A stretch of DNA of 64,000 nt. Source: Bacillota bacterium (GTDB lineage: Bacteria > Bacillota > Desulfotomaculia > Desulfotomaculales > Desulfohalotomaculaceae). Each line of letters starts with the position of its first letter. Position 1 is the stretch's first letter. The DNA lies in NCBI GenBank assembly GCA_009711615.1, contig VENI01000011.1, positions 62,001 to 126,000 of the forward strand, read 5' to 3'. The notes beneath the pieces were generated by a model. It did not search any database. It was given only the letters and a program-made list of their open reading frames with translations, and was not told where the DNA came from. The translations under genes were made by a program, and so were the position numbers. Positions 35,536 to 44,860 of this stretch are shown piece by piece.

Positions 35536-37014
35536 TTATAGGTTAAACGTAACCTTAACTTGATCATTTTTATAAACCTGTACTTCTTTAATTAAGTTAA
35601 CAACTATCTCTCGACGTTCATCTTGGGTAGCAGCTTCCCAAATAACTGGAAACTTCTTAAACATCTCTATTATTTCTTCTGCACTAGTTTGCCTGGATAC
35701 TTCTTCTTTAATTTGCTCTTCCAGTTCCACAATTTGCTTATTATAATATGACCTCTTTTTACGGAGCTCTTTTACCCTTTCCGTTAATTCCTCTGCTTCA
35801 ATGGCACCGTTTTCAAAGGCATCGTACCATCTATTTATCTTCTTCTCAATAGCGGAATACTCTTTATTAGCTTGATTAATTGCACGAAGAATTGTTTTTT
35901 GATTTGTTTCTTTAGTTAATGCTTCATCAATAACCTGGCGGAGAAGTTCTTGATCAAAGCTGTAGTTGTGCAGCTCCTTAATAACTTTTCTTTCTATTAA
36001 GTCAGCATTTTTGTAACCACACCTACAGCTAGGATCTCGAACCATGTGCTTCGATGAACCGTCCTGACTGTAACACACATAATAACGAATAACTCTTTTT
36101 GGATCTTTACAAGGGTAATTTTGCCACACATTCTTAACACGCATTCTGGCACTGCACTCGCCACACCAAACGATACCGGAAATTAAACCGGTATGTACAG
36201 CTGCCGCTGCCCGTATTGCTCCCCTACTATTAATCAGGGTTTGCACTTCCTGCCATTTTTTAAGCTCTATAATAGCTTCATGCTTACCTGGGTATAATTC
36301 CCCTTCATGTCTTGTAAATCCTGCATAAACTGGGTTAGTCAATATGTTACGTATGCAAACCTTATTCCAGCGCATATCAGTGGGCCCCGGTACACCTTGA
36401 CGTTCTAATTCTTCACCAATATGCATGTATCCACGACTTCCTTCTATATATTGATCATAAATCCATCGGATAGTTTTAGCCTGAATATCATCTATTTCCA
36501 TAGTTTTATTTTTAAAATTATACCGATAACCATATGGTACCGGCCCGCCCATAAACCTTCCTTGCTTAGCGCTTTCTTTTTTGGCTATCCTAATACGCTC
36601 AACAATTGTTTCGCGTTCTAACTGCGCAAACACTGCCATCATGCCTAAAGCTGCTTTACCAAAGGGAGTTGTAGTCTCAAAGGATTCAGTAGCAGATTTA
36701 AAACCAATATTATTAGATTCCAGTACATCTTCTAAAACATATAAAACATCCTTTTGTCGTCGGGATAATCGATCAAGCTTAAGTACTAATAAGATATCAA
36801 AATTCTTATCATTTGCTTCTTGTATCACTCTTTTTATACCCGGACGTTCTAAATCCTTACCGGAATAACCATCATCTATGAAAAAGTCATACAGTTCCCA
36901 CCCCTGAGACTTGCTGTATGCCATTAGACGAGATTTTTGAGCAGGGATGGATAAGCCCTGCTCTGCCTGCTCATCTGTAGAAACTCGAATATAACATGCC
37001 ACAAGTTGCGCCAA
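35536..37014 (-). CDS. Large serine recombinase of the cotJC element
   Basis: 492 residues. Catalytic resolvase domain about 1-150 with nucleophile Ser in YIRVSTDEQ and LDRLSR; recombinase domain about 160-270 (GYRYNFKNK, ILTNPVYAGF); zinc ribbon (CGECSARM plus later Cys, including CRCG) and a coiled coil about 385-450. This is the architecture of phage integrases and of SpoIVCA of the B. subtilis skin element. TTG start after CGGAGGTAG. The stop lies 6 bp from the left arm. It would cut at the cotJC core; a directionality factor is expected for excision. Confidence 0.95.
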   Translation of the reverse strand: MAQLVACYIRVSTDEQAEQGLSIPAQKSRLMAYSKSQGWELYDFFIDDGYSGKDLERPGIKRVIQEANDKNFDILLVLKLDRLSRRQKDVLYVLEDVLESNNIGFKSATESFETTTPFGKAALGMMAVFAQLERETIVERIRIAKKESAKQGRFMGGPVPYGYRYNFKNKTMEIDDIQAKTIRWIYDQYIEGSRGYMHIGEELERQGVPGPTDMRWNKVCIRNILTNPVYAGFTRHEGELYPGKHEAIIELKKWQEVQTLINSRGAIRAAAAVHTGLISGIVWCGECSARMRVKNVWQNYPCKDPKRVIRYYVCYSQDGSSKHMVRDPSCRCGYKNADLIERKVIKELHNYSFDQELLRQVIDEALTKETNQKTILRAINQANKEYSAIEKKINRWYDAFENGAIEAEELTERVKELRKKRSYYNKQIVELEEQIKEEVSRQTSAEEIIEMFKKFPVIWEAATQDERREIVVNLIKEVQVYKNDQVKVTFNL

Positions 37015-37095
37015 CGGCTTCTACCTCCGAAACTATGTTATTTGTAGTTATACTATTCTTGAGCTTTTTGAATATTTCTTATAGGATGTAAAGTT

Positions 37096-37233
37096 CTACT
37101 GGTTAACTACTTTGTTAGAAAACTGCTCCGAAGAATCGCTTCCCTTTTCAAGAACCCGCAGTGCTACACTGGTCATTACCTTAACAGCAACTTTAACCTT
37201 GGTCTTTTTAATTTTGTTTTCAGGAATTGACAC
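37096..37233 (-). CDS. Tiny basic protein (45 residues) with VMTxVALRVLEK motif
   Basis: GTG at 37231-37233 follows GAAAGGATG; the protein is Lys-rich then helical, with KVMTSVALRVLEKG in the middle. The same motif (RIMTKVALRILEKP) recurs in the 35-residue product at 44708-44815 at the other end of the element. It is just upstream of the recombinase in the same direction. It could be a recombinase cofactor; this is speculation from position and pairing. Confidence 0.6.
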   Translation of the reverse strand: MSIPENKIKKTKVKVAVKVMTSVALRVLEKGSDSSEQFSNKVVNQ

Positions 37234-37271
37234 TATATATCATCCTTTCATTTGTTTTTGGCCATAAAAAT

Positions 37272-37297
37272 AACGCTTGCATCAGAATGCAAACGTT
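37272..37297 (-). terminator. Terminator of the Fic gene
   Basis: AACGCTTGCAT and ATGCAAACGTT arms (one mismatch), CAGA loop, T-run on the minus strand. Confidence 0.7.
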
Positions 37298-37324
37298 GTT
37301 TGGTAAATCTAATGTATTAAGTTA

Positions 37325-38113
37325 TTAATTCTTATACTCCTCATTTATAACGTTAACCACAATTTGTAGGCTATTTTCTGTGTCCTTAGCAATCAGGTTA
37401 ATAAAATCTTCAGTATTACCCTCATCTGCTTTCATTAAGGCTCTATAATATTCTTCCCTCAGTTCATTTTTAATCACTACCGGTAGGTACCCATTTTTCA
37501 TTAATATTAAGTTCATTAACAGCCTGGCTAGGCGGCCATTACCATCATCAAAGGGATGAATAGCAACAAATCTATAATGCGCCAGAGCAGCCAGTTCTAC
37601 CGGATGTAAATCTGAGTTATTAATTAACCTTACCAACTTTTCCATTTCTTCAGGTACTTTTAGCGGATCACAATATTTATGGATTTTACCATTCATTGTT
37701 ATAACATGATTGGGCTGGTTTTTATATTTACCAGGTGTAATGTCCTTTTTCACTCGGTTATCTTTGGGACCAACCCATACGTAATTAATTCCTTTTAAAA
37801 GCAGTGCATGTAACTCTTTAATTAGCGCCTCACTAATGGGTCTTTCCTCTTTTATTATTTCCTTTAACAAATCAATAGCCTCAGCATGGTTTTGCGCTTC
37901 CAAATATTCCTTTAGTGTTTTACCTTTTGAAGTAAGGCCATGCTGTAGAAAAAAAGCCGTTTCCTGAAGTGTGAGTGTATTACCTTCTATAGCATTAGAA
38001 TTATACGTCCAATCAATTTTAAACTTTTCATCTATAACTTCCATAAGTTCAGGGGGTATAGGTCTAAAACTATCCAGTTTTTCTTTTAGTTCATCTATTT
38101 TCTTGAACTTCAT
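37325..38113 (-). CDS. Fic-domain protein (putative AMP-transferase)
   Basis: 262 residues. The catalytic motif HPFDDGNGRLAR matches HPFxxGNGRxxR. An N-terminal inhibition helix carries SNAIEGN, matching the (S/T)xxxE(G/N) self-inhibition motif, so it is the self-inhibited class. Such enzymes transfer AMP to target proteins; the target is unknown. It is a single gene within the cotJC element, with its own terminator; a stabilising or toxin-like role is possible. Confidence 0.9.
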   Translation of the reverse strand: MKFKKIDELKEKLDSFRPIPPELMEVIDEKFKIDWTYNSNAIEGNTLTLQETAFFLQHGLTSKGKTLKEYLEAQNHAEAIDLLKEIIKEERPISEALIKELHALLLKGINYVWVGPKDNRVKKDITPGKYKNQPNHVITMNGKIHKYCDPLKVPEEMEKLVRLINNSDLHPVELAALAHYRFVAIHPFDDGNGRLARLLMNLILMKNGYLPVVIKNELREEYYRALMKADEGNTEDFINLIAKDTENSLQIVVNVINEEYKN

Positions 38114-38446
38114 TGAGACACCTCAGTTAATTAATATTTACCATATAATACCTTTATTATTATATAATATCAACTGTAATTAAGTACTACTTTGATTTCT
38201 AATCATTACTCCCTCTCCTATGATAGGTTCTAAGCTGCATTATCAATTTGACCAGAAGCTTTTTCTTTAATGCTTTTTCTCTGCCCCCCCACCCAATCGC
38301 CCTTAATTTTAAGTTTGTATATACTCTTACTTAGTGTACTTTTTTATTATTAAATTTCCCCAAACTAAATTTTGCTTATTTTTGTATATTATGTAGATAT
38401 TGGCACAATTTAATATCAGTATTATCTCAGAATAGGAGATTATAAA
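38114..38446. other. AT-rich divergent intergenic region between fic and gerA operon
   Basis: No gene with a start was found; one minus-strand frame is open for about 45 codons but lacks a start. It must hold the fic and ger promoters. A sigma-G-like pair around 38383-38410 is too weak to call. Confidence 0.4.
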
Positions 38447-39982
38447 ATGAGATTTCTAAAAAGCTTGGTTAGGGGTAATAAAAGTTACAAATCTGGTGAG
38501 CAAGCTAAAGAAGTATTGGAGCATTGTGTTTCTACAAATCTTTCCAATAACTTAATGACTATAAAGCATTTATTTACCGAAATGCCTGACTTAGTTATTA
38601 GAAATTTTACTATTTCTCAAACTAGTGAACAGGCAGCTTTAGTATATATTGATGGCCTAATAGATAAAGTTTCTATTAATGAACATATCTTGCATCCACT
38701 ACTACATGAGTACCGTTCCAACCAGACAAGTTCTCACCCTCTTGTGGCAATCGGTTCAACTCGAAGTACATGTTCTTGGTTAGAAATTGAAGATGCTCTT
38801 TTTCTTGGTTATAGTGCTTTATTTATTAATGGGAGATCTGAATGTATATTATGTGATTCACAAGGTTGGCCACAAAGGGCTCTAGAGGAACCTCAAACTG
38901 AATCTACACTTAAGGGTGCACATCAGGGTTTTATTGAAACTGCAAAGCAGAATATTGCACTAATTCGTCGTTATATTCCAAATCGGGAGTTAAAAATTAA
39001 AGAATTAAAGGTTGGAAAAAGAGGCAAAACACAAATTTCAATTTTATATTTAGCCGATGTAGTTAACCCTGAAGTACTAAGAGAAATGATTAATCGCATT
39101 AATGATATCCGAGTAGATGCAATAATAAATACTGGAGAAATAGAAGAATTGATAGAAGATAACTCTTTTTCGATATTTCCACAGTTGCTAGTAACAGAAC
39201 GACCTGATGCTGTTGCTTCACATATACTTCAGGGCCGGATAGCTTTAGTGGTAGATGCTTCTCCTGGTGTTCTTATTGGACCCATGACATTCACATCATT
39301 TTTTCAAACAGTGGATGACTATAGTACAAGATGGATTGTAGCCTCTACCTTAAGACTATTAAGATTTCTTGGATTATTTATTGCAATATTTCTTCCTTCT
39401 TTATATATTGCAGTAATAACATTTCATTATGAAGTAATTCCTTTGCAATTGTTATTAACATTAGGACAATCAAGAGCCATAGTGCCTTTTCCTCCAATCA
39501 TTGAGGCACTTATGATGGAAATATTTTTAGAAATGTTGCGGGAAGCAGGTTTGCGTTTACCTGCACCTGTCGGTCAGGCTGTGGGTATTGTCGGTGGAAT
39601 TGTTATTGGACAAGCAGCGGTACAAGCTGGGTTAGTAAGCAATATCATGGTAATTGTTGTTTCTATGACTGCAATTGCTTCATTTATCATACCAAACTAT
39701 GATATGTCTACATCTATTAGATTACTTCGTTTCCCAATGATGGTCTTGGCCGCACTATTTGGAATGGTTGGTATAGTTGTAGGAACTATGACAGTAGTTG
39801 GACATCTTTTATCGTTAGAATCATTAAAGACCCCTTATGGAACTCCTATTGGGCCAGTTAATTTTGCTGACCATAAAGATACTTTTATTAGGTTCCCTAT
39901 GTGGAAACTAGATAGACGTCCATACTCAGCGAAACCTAAACAGTTAACTCGATTTAATTGGGATAAAGACAGTGGAGAGTAA
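38447..39982 (+). CDS. Spore germination receptor subunit A (GerA/GerKA family)
   Basis: 511 residues: cytoplasmic N-terminal domain about 1-290 with ERPDAVASHILQGRIALVVD, then four to five membrane helices (LGLFIAIFLPSLYIAVITFH, PPIIEALMMEIFLEMLREA, GIVGGIVIGQAAVQAGLVS). Forms a germinant-receptor complex in the inner spore membrane with the B and C subunits encoded next. ATG after TAGGAGAT. It is cargo of the cotJC element. Confidence 0.95.
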   Translation: MRFLKSLVRGNKSYKSGEQAKEVLEHCVSTNLSNNLMTIKHLFTEMPDLVIRNFTISQTSEQAALVYIDGLIDKVSINEHILHPLLHEYRSNQTSSHPLVAIGSTRSTCSWLEIEDALFLGYSALFINGRSECILCDSQGWPQRALEEPQTESTLKGAHQGFIETAKQNIALIRRYIPNRELKIKELKVGKRGKTQISILYLADVVNPEVLREMINRINDIRVDAIINTGEIEELIEDNSFSIFPQLLVTERPDAVASHILQGRIALVVDASPGVLIGPMTFTSFFQTVDDYSTRWIVASTLRLLRFLGLFIAIFLPSLYIAVITFHYEVIPLQLLLTLGQSRAIVPFPPIIEALMMEIFLEMLREAGLRLPAPVGQAVGIVGGIVIGQAAVQAGLVSNIMVIVVSMTAIASFIIPNYDMSTSIRLLRFPMMVLAALFGMVGIVVGTMTVVGHLLSLESLKTPYGTPIGPVNFADHKDTFIRFPMWKLDRRPYSAKPKQLTRFNWDKDSGE

Positions 39983-39985
39983 ATA

Positions 39986-41086
39986 ATGAGCAAATACTCA
40001 TCTGAAAACATTACTTTAATGCAATATATTTTTATTATTTCTGGTACCCAAGTTGGAATTGGGGTATTAACTTTACCGGGAACATTAGCAGAAAAAGCAG
40101 GTACAGATGGATGGCTTTCAATTATTATCGGATGGTTGTTTTCAGTTTTAGTTAGTATAGTGATAATTCAGATTATGAAAAAACACCCGCAATGTACTAT
40201 ATTTGATATCAGTAGAAAATATCTGGGAAAGTGGTTAGGGCGAGCAGTAAGTTTATCTTGGGTATTATATAGTTTTTTTGCAGTTGTAACTCTAATTCTG
40301 ACTGCTATCTTTATAATTCAAGTATGGATTTTACCTGAAACCAATAGTTCCTCATTACTATTGATTTTTATTGTTCCAATATACATTATTACAAAAGGTG
40401 GGTTAAAAGTAATAGGTAGGTTCTCAGAATTTGTATTTTTCGCTACAATGTGGATGCCTATTTTGTTAACAATTCCAGTGCAAAATGGCCACCTTTTAAA
40501 TCTTTTACCTGTAATTAAAGAAGGCTGGTGGCCAATTTTATCAGCAGTTCAGGCTACCTTCCTGTCATTTTTGGGTTTTGAATTGGCTTTTGTACTATAC
40601 CCTTTTTTAGAAAACAAAAAGTCCGCTATAAAAGGAATATTTATAGCAAATTCAATAACTTTGCTTGTCTACATCCATATTACAATTATTTCATATGTAT
40701 ACTTCAGTCCGGATGAGATAAAGCAATATATTTGGGCGACATTAAATCTAATTAAACCTATCCAGCTACCTTTTCTTGAACGTTTTGAAATAATCTTTTT
40801 GTCTTTTTATCTATTTGTAATTTCAGATACTATAATTCCATATTTATTTACTGCTGTTTTGGGTGTAAATCATATAACTGGAATTAAAGGCTATCGTATC
40901 CCATTAATATTATTTATAGTAATGTTAATGTTGATAACTAACATATTACCAATAACATATGAACAAGTAATGCAATTAGGAGAATGGTGGGGTTATATAG
41001 GTCTCATTCTGGCGTTTTTATTTCCAATTATTTTTTGGATATATACAGGACTTTACGATAGATTATTAAGGAGGCCTAAAAGTTGA
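39986..41086 (+). CDS. Spore germination receptor subunit B (GerB permease-like)
   Basis: 366 residues, ten predicted membrane helices of the APC-type GerAB/Spore_permease family (ISGTQVGIGVLTLPGTLAEK start). It binds the germinant in characterised receptors. It follows subunit A by 3 bp, and its end overlaps subunit C by 4 bp. Confidence 0.95.
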   Translation: MSKYSSENITLMQYIFIISGTQVGIGVLTLPGTLAEKAGTDGWLSIIIGWLFSVLVSIVIIQIMKKHPQCTIFDISRKYLGKWLGRAVSLSWVLYSFFAVVTLILTAIFIIQVWILPETNSSSLLLIFIVPIYIITKGGLKVIGRFSEFVFFATMWMPILLTIPVQNGHLLNLLPVIKEGWWPILSAVQATFLSFLGFELAFVLYPFLENKKSAIKGIFIANSITLLVYIHITIISYVYFSPDEIKQYIWATLNLIKPIQLPFLERFEIIFLSFYLFVISDTIIPYLFTAVLGVNHITGIKGYRIPLILFIVMLMLITNILPITYEQVMQLGEWWGYIGLILAFLFPIIFWIYTGLYDRLLRRPKS

Positions 41087-42192
41087 AAAAAGTAATGGTA
41101 TTAATATCAATTTTTATATTAGGAATGTCAACAGCATGTGCAGAAGATAAAATATATTTGGAAGAAACATCTTTAACTCTAGCTATAGGTCTAGATTTAG
41201 ACGATAACAATAATTTGATAGTTTACCAAACAAACCCCGTATTTAGTGAAGAAGCAACAAAAAAAGTAGATATAAAATCTGCGTATAATGTTCAAACATT
41301 ACGACAAGCAAGGGAAATATTTAATGCCATGAGTAATGGTAATGTAGTAGGCGGAAAAGTTCAAGTATTCTTATTTAGTAAACGTTTTTTACAAGAAGAA
41401 AATCCCGTTAAATACCTTGATACCTTTTTAAGAGATCCAAAAAATGCTGTAAATGTTGTAATGGCTGTAGTAGATGGTTCCGTATCAGAAGTTTTAAACG
41501 CCAAACTAGAAGATAAGCCTAGAATAGCTGTTTACCTTAATAACTTAATCGAAAGAACTCATAGAACCGAAAGTACAGTTCGAACTGAGTTGGATGATTT
41601 TTATCGTAAAATATATGATAAAGGTGTAACACCATATATGTCTGAAATTAAAATGGGTGAAACAGAAATTTTAGTTACAGGTTGCGCCCTGCTAAACGAC
41701 AATGGAACTTATGCAATTTCTCTAAATAAACAAGAAACATCTTTTTTGTTATTATTACAACAGGATGTTGATGAACCTGTACCTATTACATTTAATATTA
41801 ATAAAGGCAATGGCAACAATGGAACAATTAGTGCTACTTTAGACAATATTAGCTATAAAATAGTTACTGATTATATAGAAGATAAGTTTTATTTTGATTT
41901 TCAAATAGAAGCGGATGCTGTACTATCAGAACGTAATTACTTTACTAATACAGAGGAAAAACTAAATCAATTGGCAGAAGTTATAGAATTACGGTTAAAA
42001 CATGAATGTGAAGATTTAGTAAAAGAGATCCAAGAATATGAAATTGACCCAACAGGATTAGGTTTATATGCTAGGGCCTACAAATATGACAAGTGGAAAA
42101 ATGCAAAAAATAATTGGGGAGAAACATTTGCTAATGCTGAAGTAACGGTAACGCCTAAGATTGAAATCAAAAGTTTTGGCGTTATTAAATAA
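41083..42192 (+). CDS. Spore germination receptor subunit C (Ger(x)C lipoprotein)
   Basis: 369 residues. Lipoprotein signal with lipobox STAC (Cys about 20), then the GerC fold (LTLAIGLDLDDNNN, VVGGKVQVFLFSKRF, GCALLND). Completes the receptor. TTG start overlapping subunit B, with AAGGAGG upstream. Expression is expected in the forespore, whereas cotJC is mother-cell-specific. Confidence 0.94.
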   Translation: MKKVMVLISIFILGMSTACAEDKIYLEETSLTLAIGLDLDDNNNLIVYQTNPVFSEEATKKVDIKSAYNVQTLRQAREIFNAMSNGNVVGGKVQVFLFSKRFLQEENPVKYLDTFLRDPKNAVNVVMAVVDGSVSEVLNAKLEDKPRIAVYLNNLIERTHRTESTVRTELDDFYRKIYDKGVTPYMSEIKMGETEILVTGCALLNDNGTYAISLNKQETSFLLLLQQDVDEPVPITFNINKGNGNNGTISATLDNISYKIVTDYIEDKFYFDFQIEADAVLSERNYFTNTEEKLNQLAEVIELRLKHECEDLVKEIQEYEIDPTGLGLYARAYKYDKWKNAKNNWGETFANAEVTVTPKIEIKSFGVIK

Positions 42193-42207
42193 TATAGGGA
42201 CACCAGT

Positions 42208-43059
42208 TTATTCCCAAGCTAACTTTTCTACTGCTTTTTCCATGTCATACATTGATGGCCTTGTGTATTTAGCCGTGGTATTTAAGTCTGAGTGACCCAT
42301 TAATGCAGCCACTCTTTCTAAACTCTCACCAGAATCTATGAGCATTTTGCCAAAGGTATGGCGTAACATGTGTGGGGTTATTTCCAGGTCTACAATCTTA
42401 GTATACTTACGTATAATCCTTTCTGCTGTTCGGGTAGTCATATATTTTTTCCGGCCAGGAAAGAGCCATTTACTAGTTAATTCAGCAATGTATATATTTA
42501 ATATCCTACGGATGGTTATATTTAATGGCACCTCCCGATATTTATCACCTTTTCCTGCCCGTACTTTGACCAATCCTGAACGCTCCTTAATTATTACATC
42601 ACCTTCCAGTAAAGAACACGCTTCTGATATGCGTAACCCGGTATGTAATAGCAAATTAATAAGAGCTAGATCCCGAACAGACCCATATTTCTGTACAACC
42701 CTCATAAAGGTTCCAAGCTCTCTTCTTTCCAACCATTTTGGTGCCTTTTGCTGCTCAGAAACTCTTTTCACCTCACTTGTAGGATTAATAGGAACAATTT
42801 GTTGAGAATCTGCCCATTTATAAAAAGAACGTAATACATCTAAAGATAGATTTACTGTTGCTGGTTTTTTACCAAGACTAATTAGGTGCCGCCGGTAGTC
42901 TGCAACATCTAGGGCGGTTACAGATATCACTTCAGCCTCTTTATACTTCTCTATTAACCAACTGTTGAATTTATTTAACGTAGCCAGATAGGATAAAATT
43001 GTACGTTGTGATAGTCCACGGCTTTTAAGATACCTTTCAAATCCCTTTAAATAATCCAT
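42208..43059 (-). CDS. Tyrosine recombinase (XerC/D-like)
   Basis: About 283 residues. N-terminal SAM-like core-binding domain (FERYLKSRGLSQRTILSYL), catalytic domain with Arg in HTGLRISEA, Lys in RAGKGDKYREV, HMLRHTFGK and the nucleophile Tyr in HSDLNTTAKYTRP. The ATG at 43057-43059 is chosen with AAGGGGTG upstream. It is convergent to the ger operon inside the cotJC element. Whether it acts on this element or marks an older insertion is not clear. Confidence 0.92.
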   Translation of the reverse strand: MDYLKGFERYLKSRGLSQRTILSYLATLNKFNSWLIEKYKEAEVISVTALDVADYRRHLISLGKKPATVNLSLDVLRSFYKWADSQQIVPINPTSEVKRVSEQQKAPKWLERRELGTFMRVVQKYGSVRDLALINLLLHTGLRISEACSLLEGDVIIKERSGLVKVRAGKGDKYREVPLNITIRRILNIYIAELTSKWLFPGRKKYMTTRTAERIIRKYTKIVDLEITPHMLRHTFGKMLIDSGESLERVAALMGHSDLNTTAKYTRPSMYDMEKAVEKLAWE

Positions 43060-43090
43060 TGCATTAACACCCCTTGCCTTATACGACAAA

Positions 43091-43116
43091 AAAATGACCG
43101 CTTAGCACGGTCATTT
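43091..43116 (-). terminator. Terminator of the PIN-like gene
   Basis: AAATGACCG/CGGTCATTT stem followed by a T7 run on the minus strand. Confidence 0.8.
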
Positions 43117-43277
43117 CCCCTTTATAATCACCATATTTATTTATTTTTTGTCGCACAAGACTTCTTATGAAACAAAGTTTAAGACGGCTTAGAGAACCCT
43201 TATTATTGTATTAAAAACAATTACCTTAAATAATAAACATTCCCCTTAGTTTGTTTTAGAAAGAATTCCCAGGCGTT

Positions 43278-44486
43278 TTATTCACTAGGTATTTCTTTCG
43301 GATCCATAAAACATGTTATCTTTTGTGGATTTAGTCTTTCTTCCTTGGCATACCGGCAGATTCTTTCACAATCAGAATGCATTCCAGTATAGAAAACCGA
43401 TTTACGCGGCCATATATAAAAACGGATATACCTATCCTTTTTAGTCGGATCCTTATAAAATATAATAGGATACTTGAATTCAGTCTTAGGATCTAATGAA
43501 TAGCAATCTAAATTGGACTTATATTGTAGTATAAAATCTCTTAACCATAATGGTATTTGATCAACTTGAATATGCATATTCCCATCAGGTAGCTTGAGGT
43601 AAACTCCCGCAAAAACATTGTCTTGACTTTCCGTTATTTGATTTGTAACACTCTTTAGTTCTTCATATATTTCCTCCCGGGTAATGTTTATTTGAAGACC
43701 TTCTGTATAAAATCTATCTTTATCTTCTTGACTAAGATAATACTTTAATCGGAGCATAAGTAAATTATAAAGGACATAACTCTCGATAATACTTTCAATT
43801 AAATTTTCCTGAATGTCAAGCAGATCTCGATCATAAGTTATTATATTTACTGGCACTCCCATAATACAAGCATATAAAAGAGCACTTAATATTATTTGAT
43901 AATCAACTAACTTAAACTTATTTTTTCTAACCTCAGAAACTTGCTTGTTTCTTGCTTTTAAAACCCAGTTAGACTCTATAAACCTAGAACGACCAGCTAG
44001 CCGTCGGGCATGATCAATTTGTTCAGCCTCTTTTGCCTTTATATTTCCCATAATTTTAGATAATTCAGGAGGTATAGGCTCACCTTTTTTGAGAAGCCAT
44101 AAATAGTTATTAAACAAATGACGATAGTGATTAGTTACAAGTGCTGGGTTAATGGTTCCAGGTAGCCATGTATAGTAAGAACTACATATACATGGATGTT
44201 GTTTTAACTGTATTGTTTGTTCATTTCTATGCATTGAAGAATAACTTTTTTCAGTTCTATCAAGGCTGACTTCCTGAAAACCTTTTCTTAATAACCCATT
44301 CCTTTTGAACACTAGCTTAAATGCTTCATTATTAGGTGCTTCATTAAAGCCCTCTTCTAATTCTTTTATAACAGGAGAGATTAGAATATTTTCGCTTTCG
44401 TTAATGGTCTCTTTAAGTTCATCATAAGGCATTTTATTAAAACAGCTTGTATCGTAAAATGTAAATAATTTAGGTTCATGAGGCAT
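43278..44486 (-). CDS. PIN-like domain protein of unknown function
   Basis: About 402 residues. The start FYDTSCFNK and a later VDYQIILSALLYACIMGVPV and NIITYDRDLL fit the acid-residue layout of PIN nucleases (first Asp after the strand, then Asp in the central helix, then TxD). The C-terminal about 150 residues are unrecognised. The ATG at 44484-44486 has AAGAGGATG upstream; an earlier ATG would overlap it. It is cargo of the cotJC element. Nuclease activity is a guess from fold motifs. Confidence 0.6.
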   Translation of the reverse strand: MPHEPKLFTFYDTSCFNKMPYDELKETINESENILISPVIKELEEGFNEAPNNEAFKLVFKRNGLLRKGFQEVSLDRTEKSYSSMHRNEQTIQLKQHPCICSSYYTWLPGTINPALVTNHYRHLFNNYLWLLKKGEPIPPELSKIMGNIKAKEAEQIDHARRLAGRSRFIESNWVLKARNKQVSEVRKNKFKLVDYQIILSALLYACIMGVPVNIITYDRDLLDIQENLIESIIESYVLYNLLMLRLKYYLSQEDKDRFYTEGLQINITREEIYEELKSVTNQITESQDNVFAGVYLKLPDGNMHIQVDQIPLWLRDFILQYKSNLDCYSLDPKTEFKYPIIFYKDPTKKDRYIRFYIWPRKSVFYTGMHSDCERICRYAKEERLNPQKITCFMDPKEIPSE

Positions 44487-44679
44487 TAAAAACATCCTCT
44501 TTATTAACAAAATTTATTAATAATTTACCTAGTCTTGATAAAACAAACATCACTTCAATACATGCTATCAATAATTGTATATTTGTTTGTATTTTTTTCC
44601 AAGGGTTTCTTTAATTTTATGCTTAATAATACTTTCCCATCGCGTTTCTATTTCCATTCAGCCGGAAATCATTTGTGCA

Positions 44680-44704
44680 TAAAAAAAACGTGCTATTTAG
44701 CACG
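44680..44704 (-). terminator. Terminator after the 35-residue gene
   Basis: CGTGCT/AGCACG stem with ATTT loop and an eight-T run on the minus strand. Confidence 0.8.
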
Positions 44705-44707
44705 GTT

Positions 44708-44815
44708 CTAATAACTACTCTTATTAGGTTTTTCTAATATTCGCAGTGCTACTTTTGTCATAATCCTCATGGCTTTAACTACCTTTTGTTGCTCCGCAGT
44801 AAGTTCTTTTTTCAT
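44708..44815 (-). CDS. Tiny protein (35 residues) with IMTxVALRILEK motif
   Basis: MKKELTAEQQ start, then RIMTKVALRILEKP and a short Lys/Ser tail; it is followed by a good terminator. Related to the 45-residue product at 37096-37233. It lies 46 bp inside the right arm of the element. The ribosome site is weak, so the start is uncertain. Confidence 0.55.
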   Translation of the reverse strand: MKKELTAEQQKVVKAMRIMTKVALRILEKPNKSSY

Positions 44816-44860
44816 GCTACATTATATGCAGAAGGAACTCAAATATTGTCATTAAATTAC

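Noticed and set aside
38114-38446. Possible small gene on the minus strand between fic and ger genes
   Set aside because: The open frame has no start codon or ribosome site and no recognisable motif.
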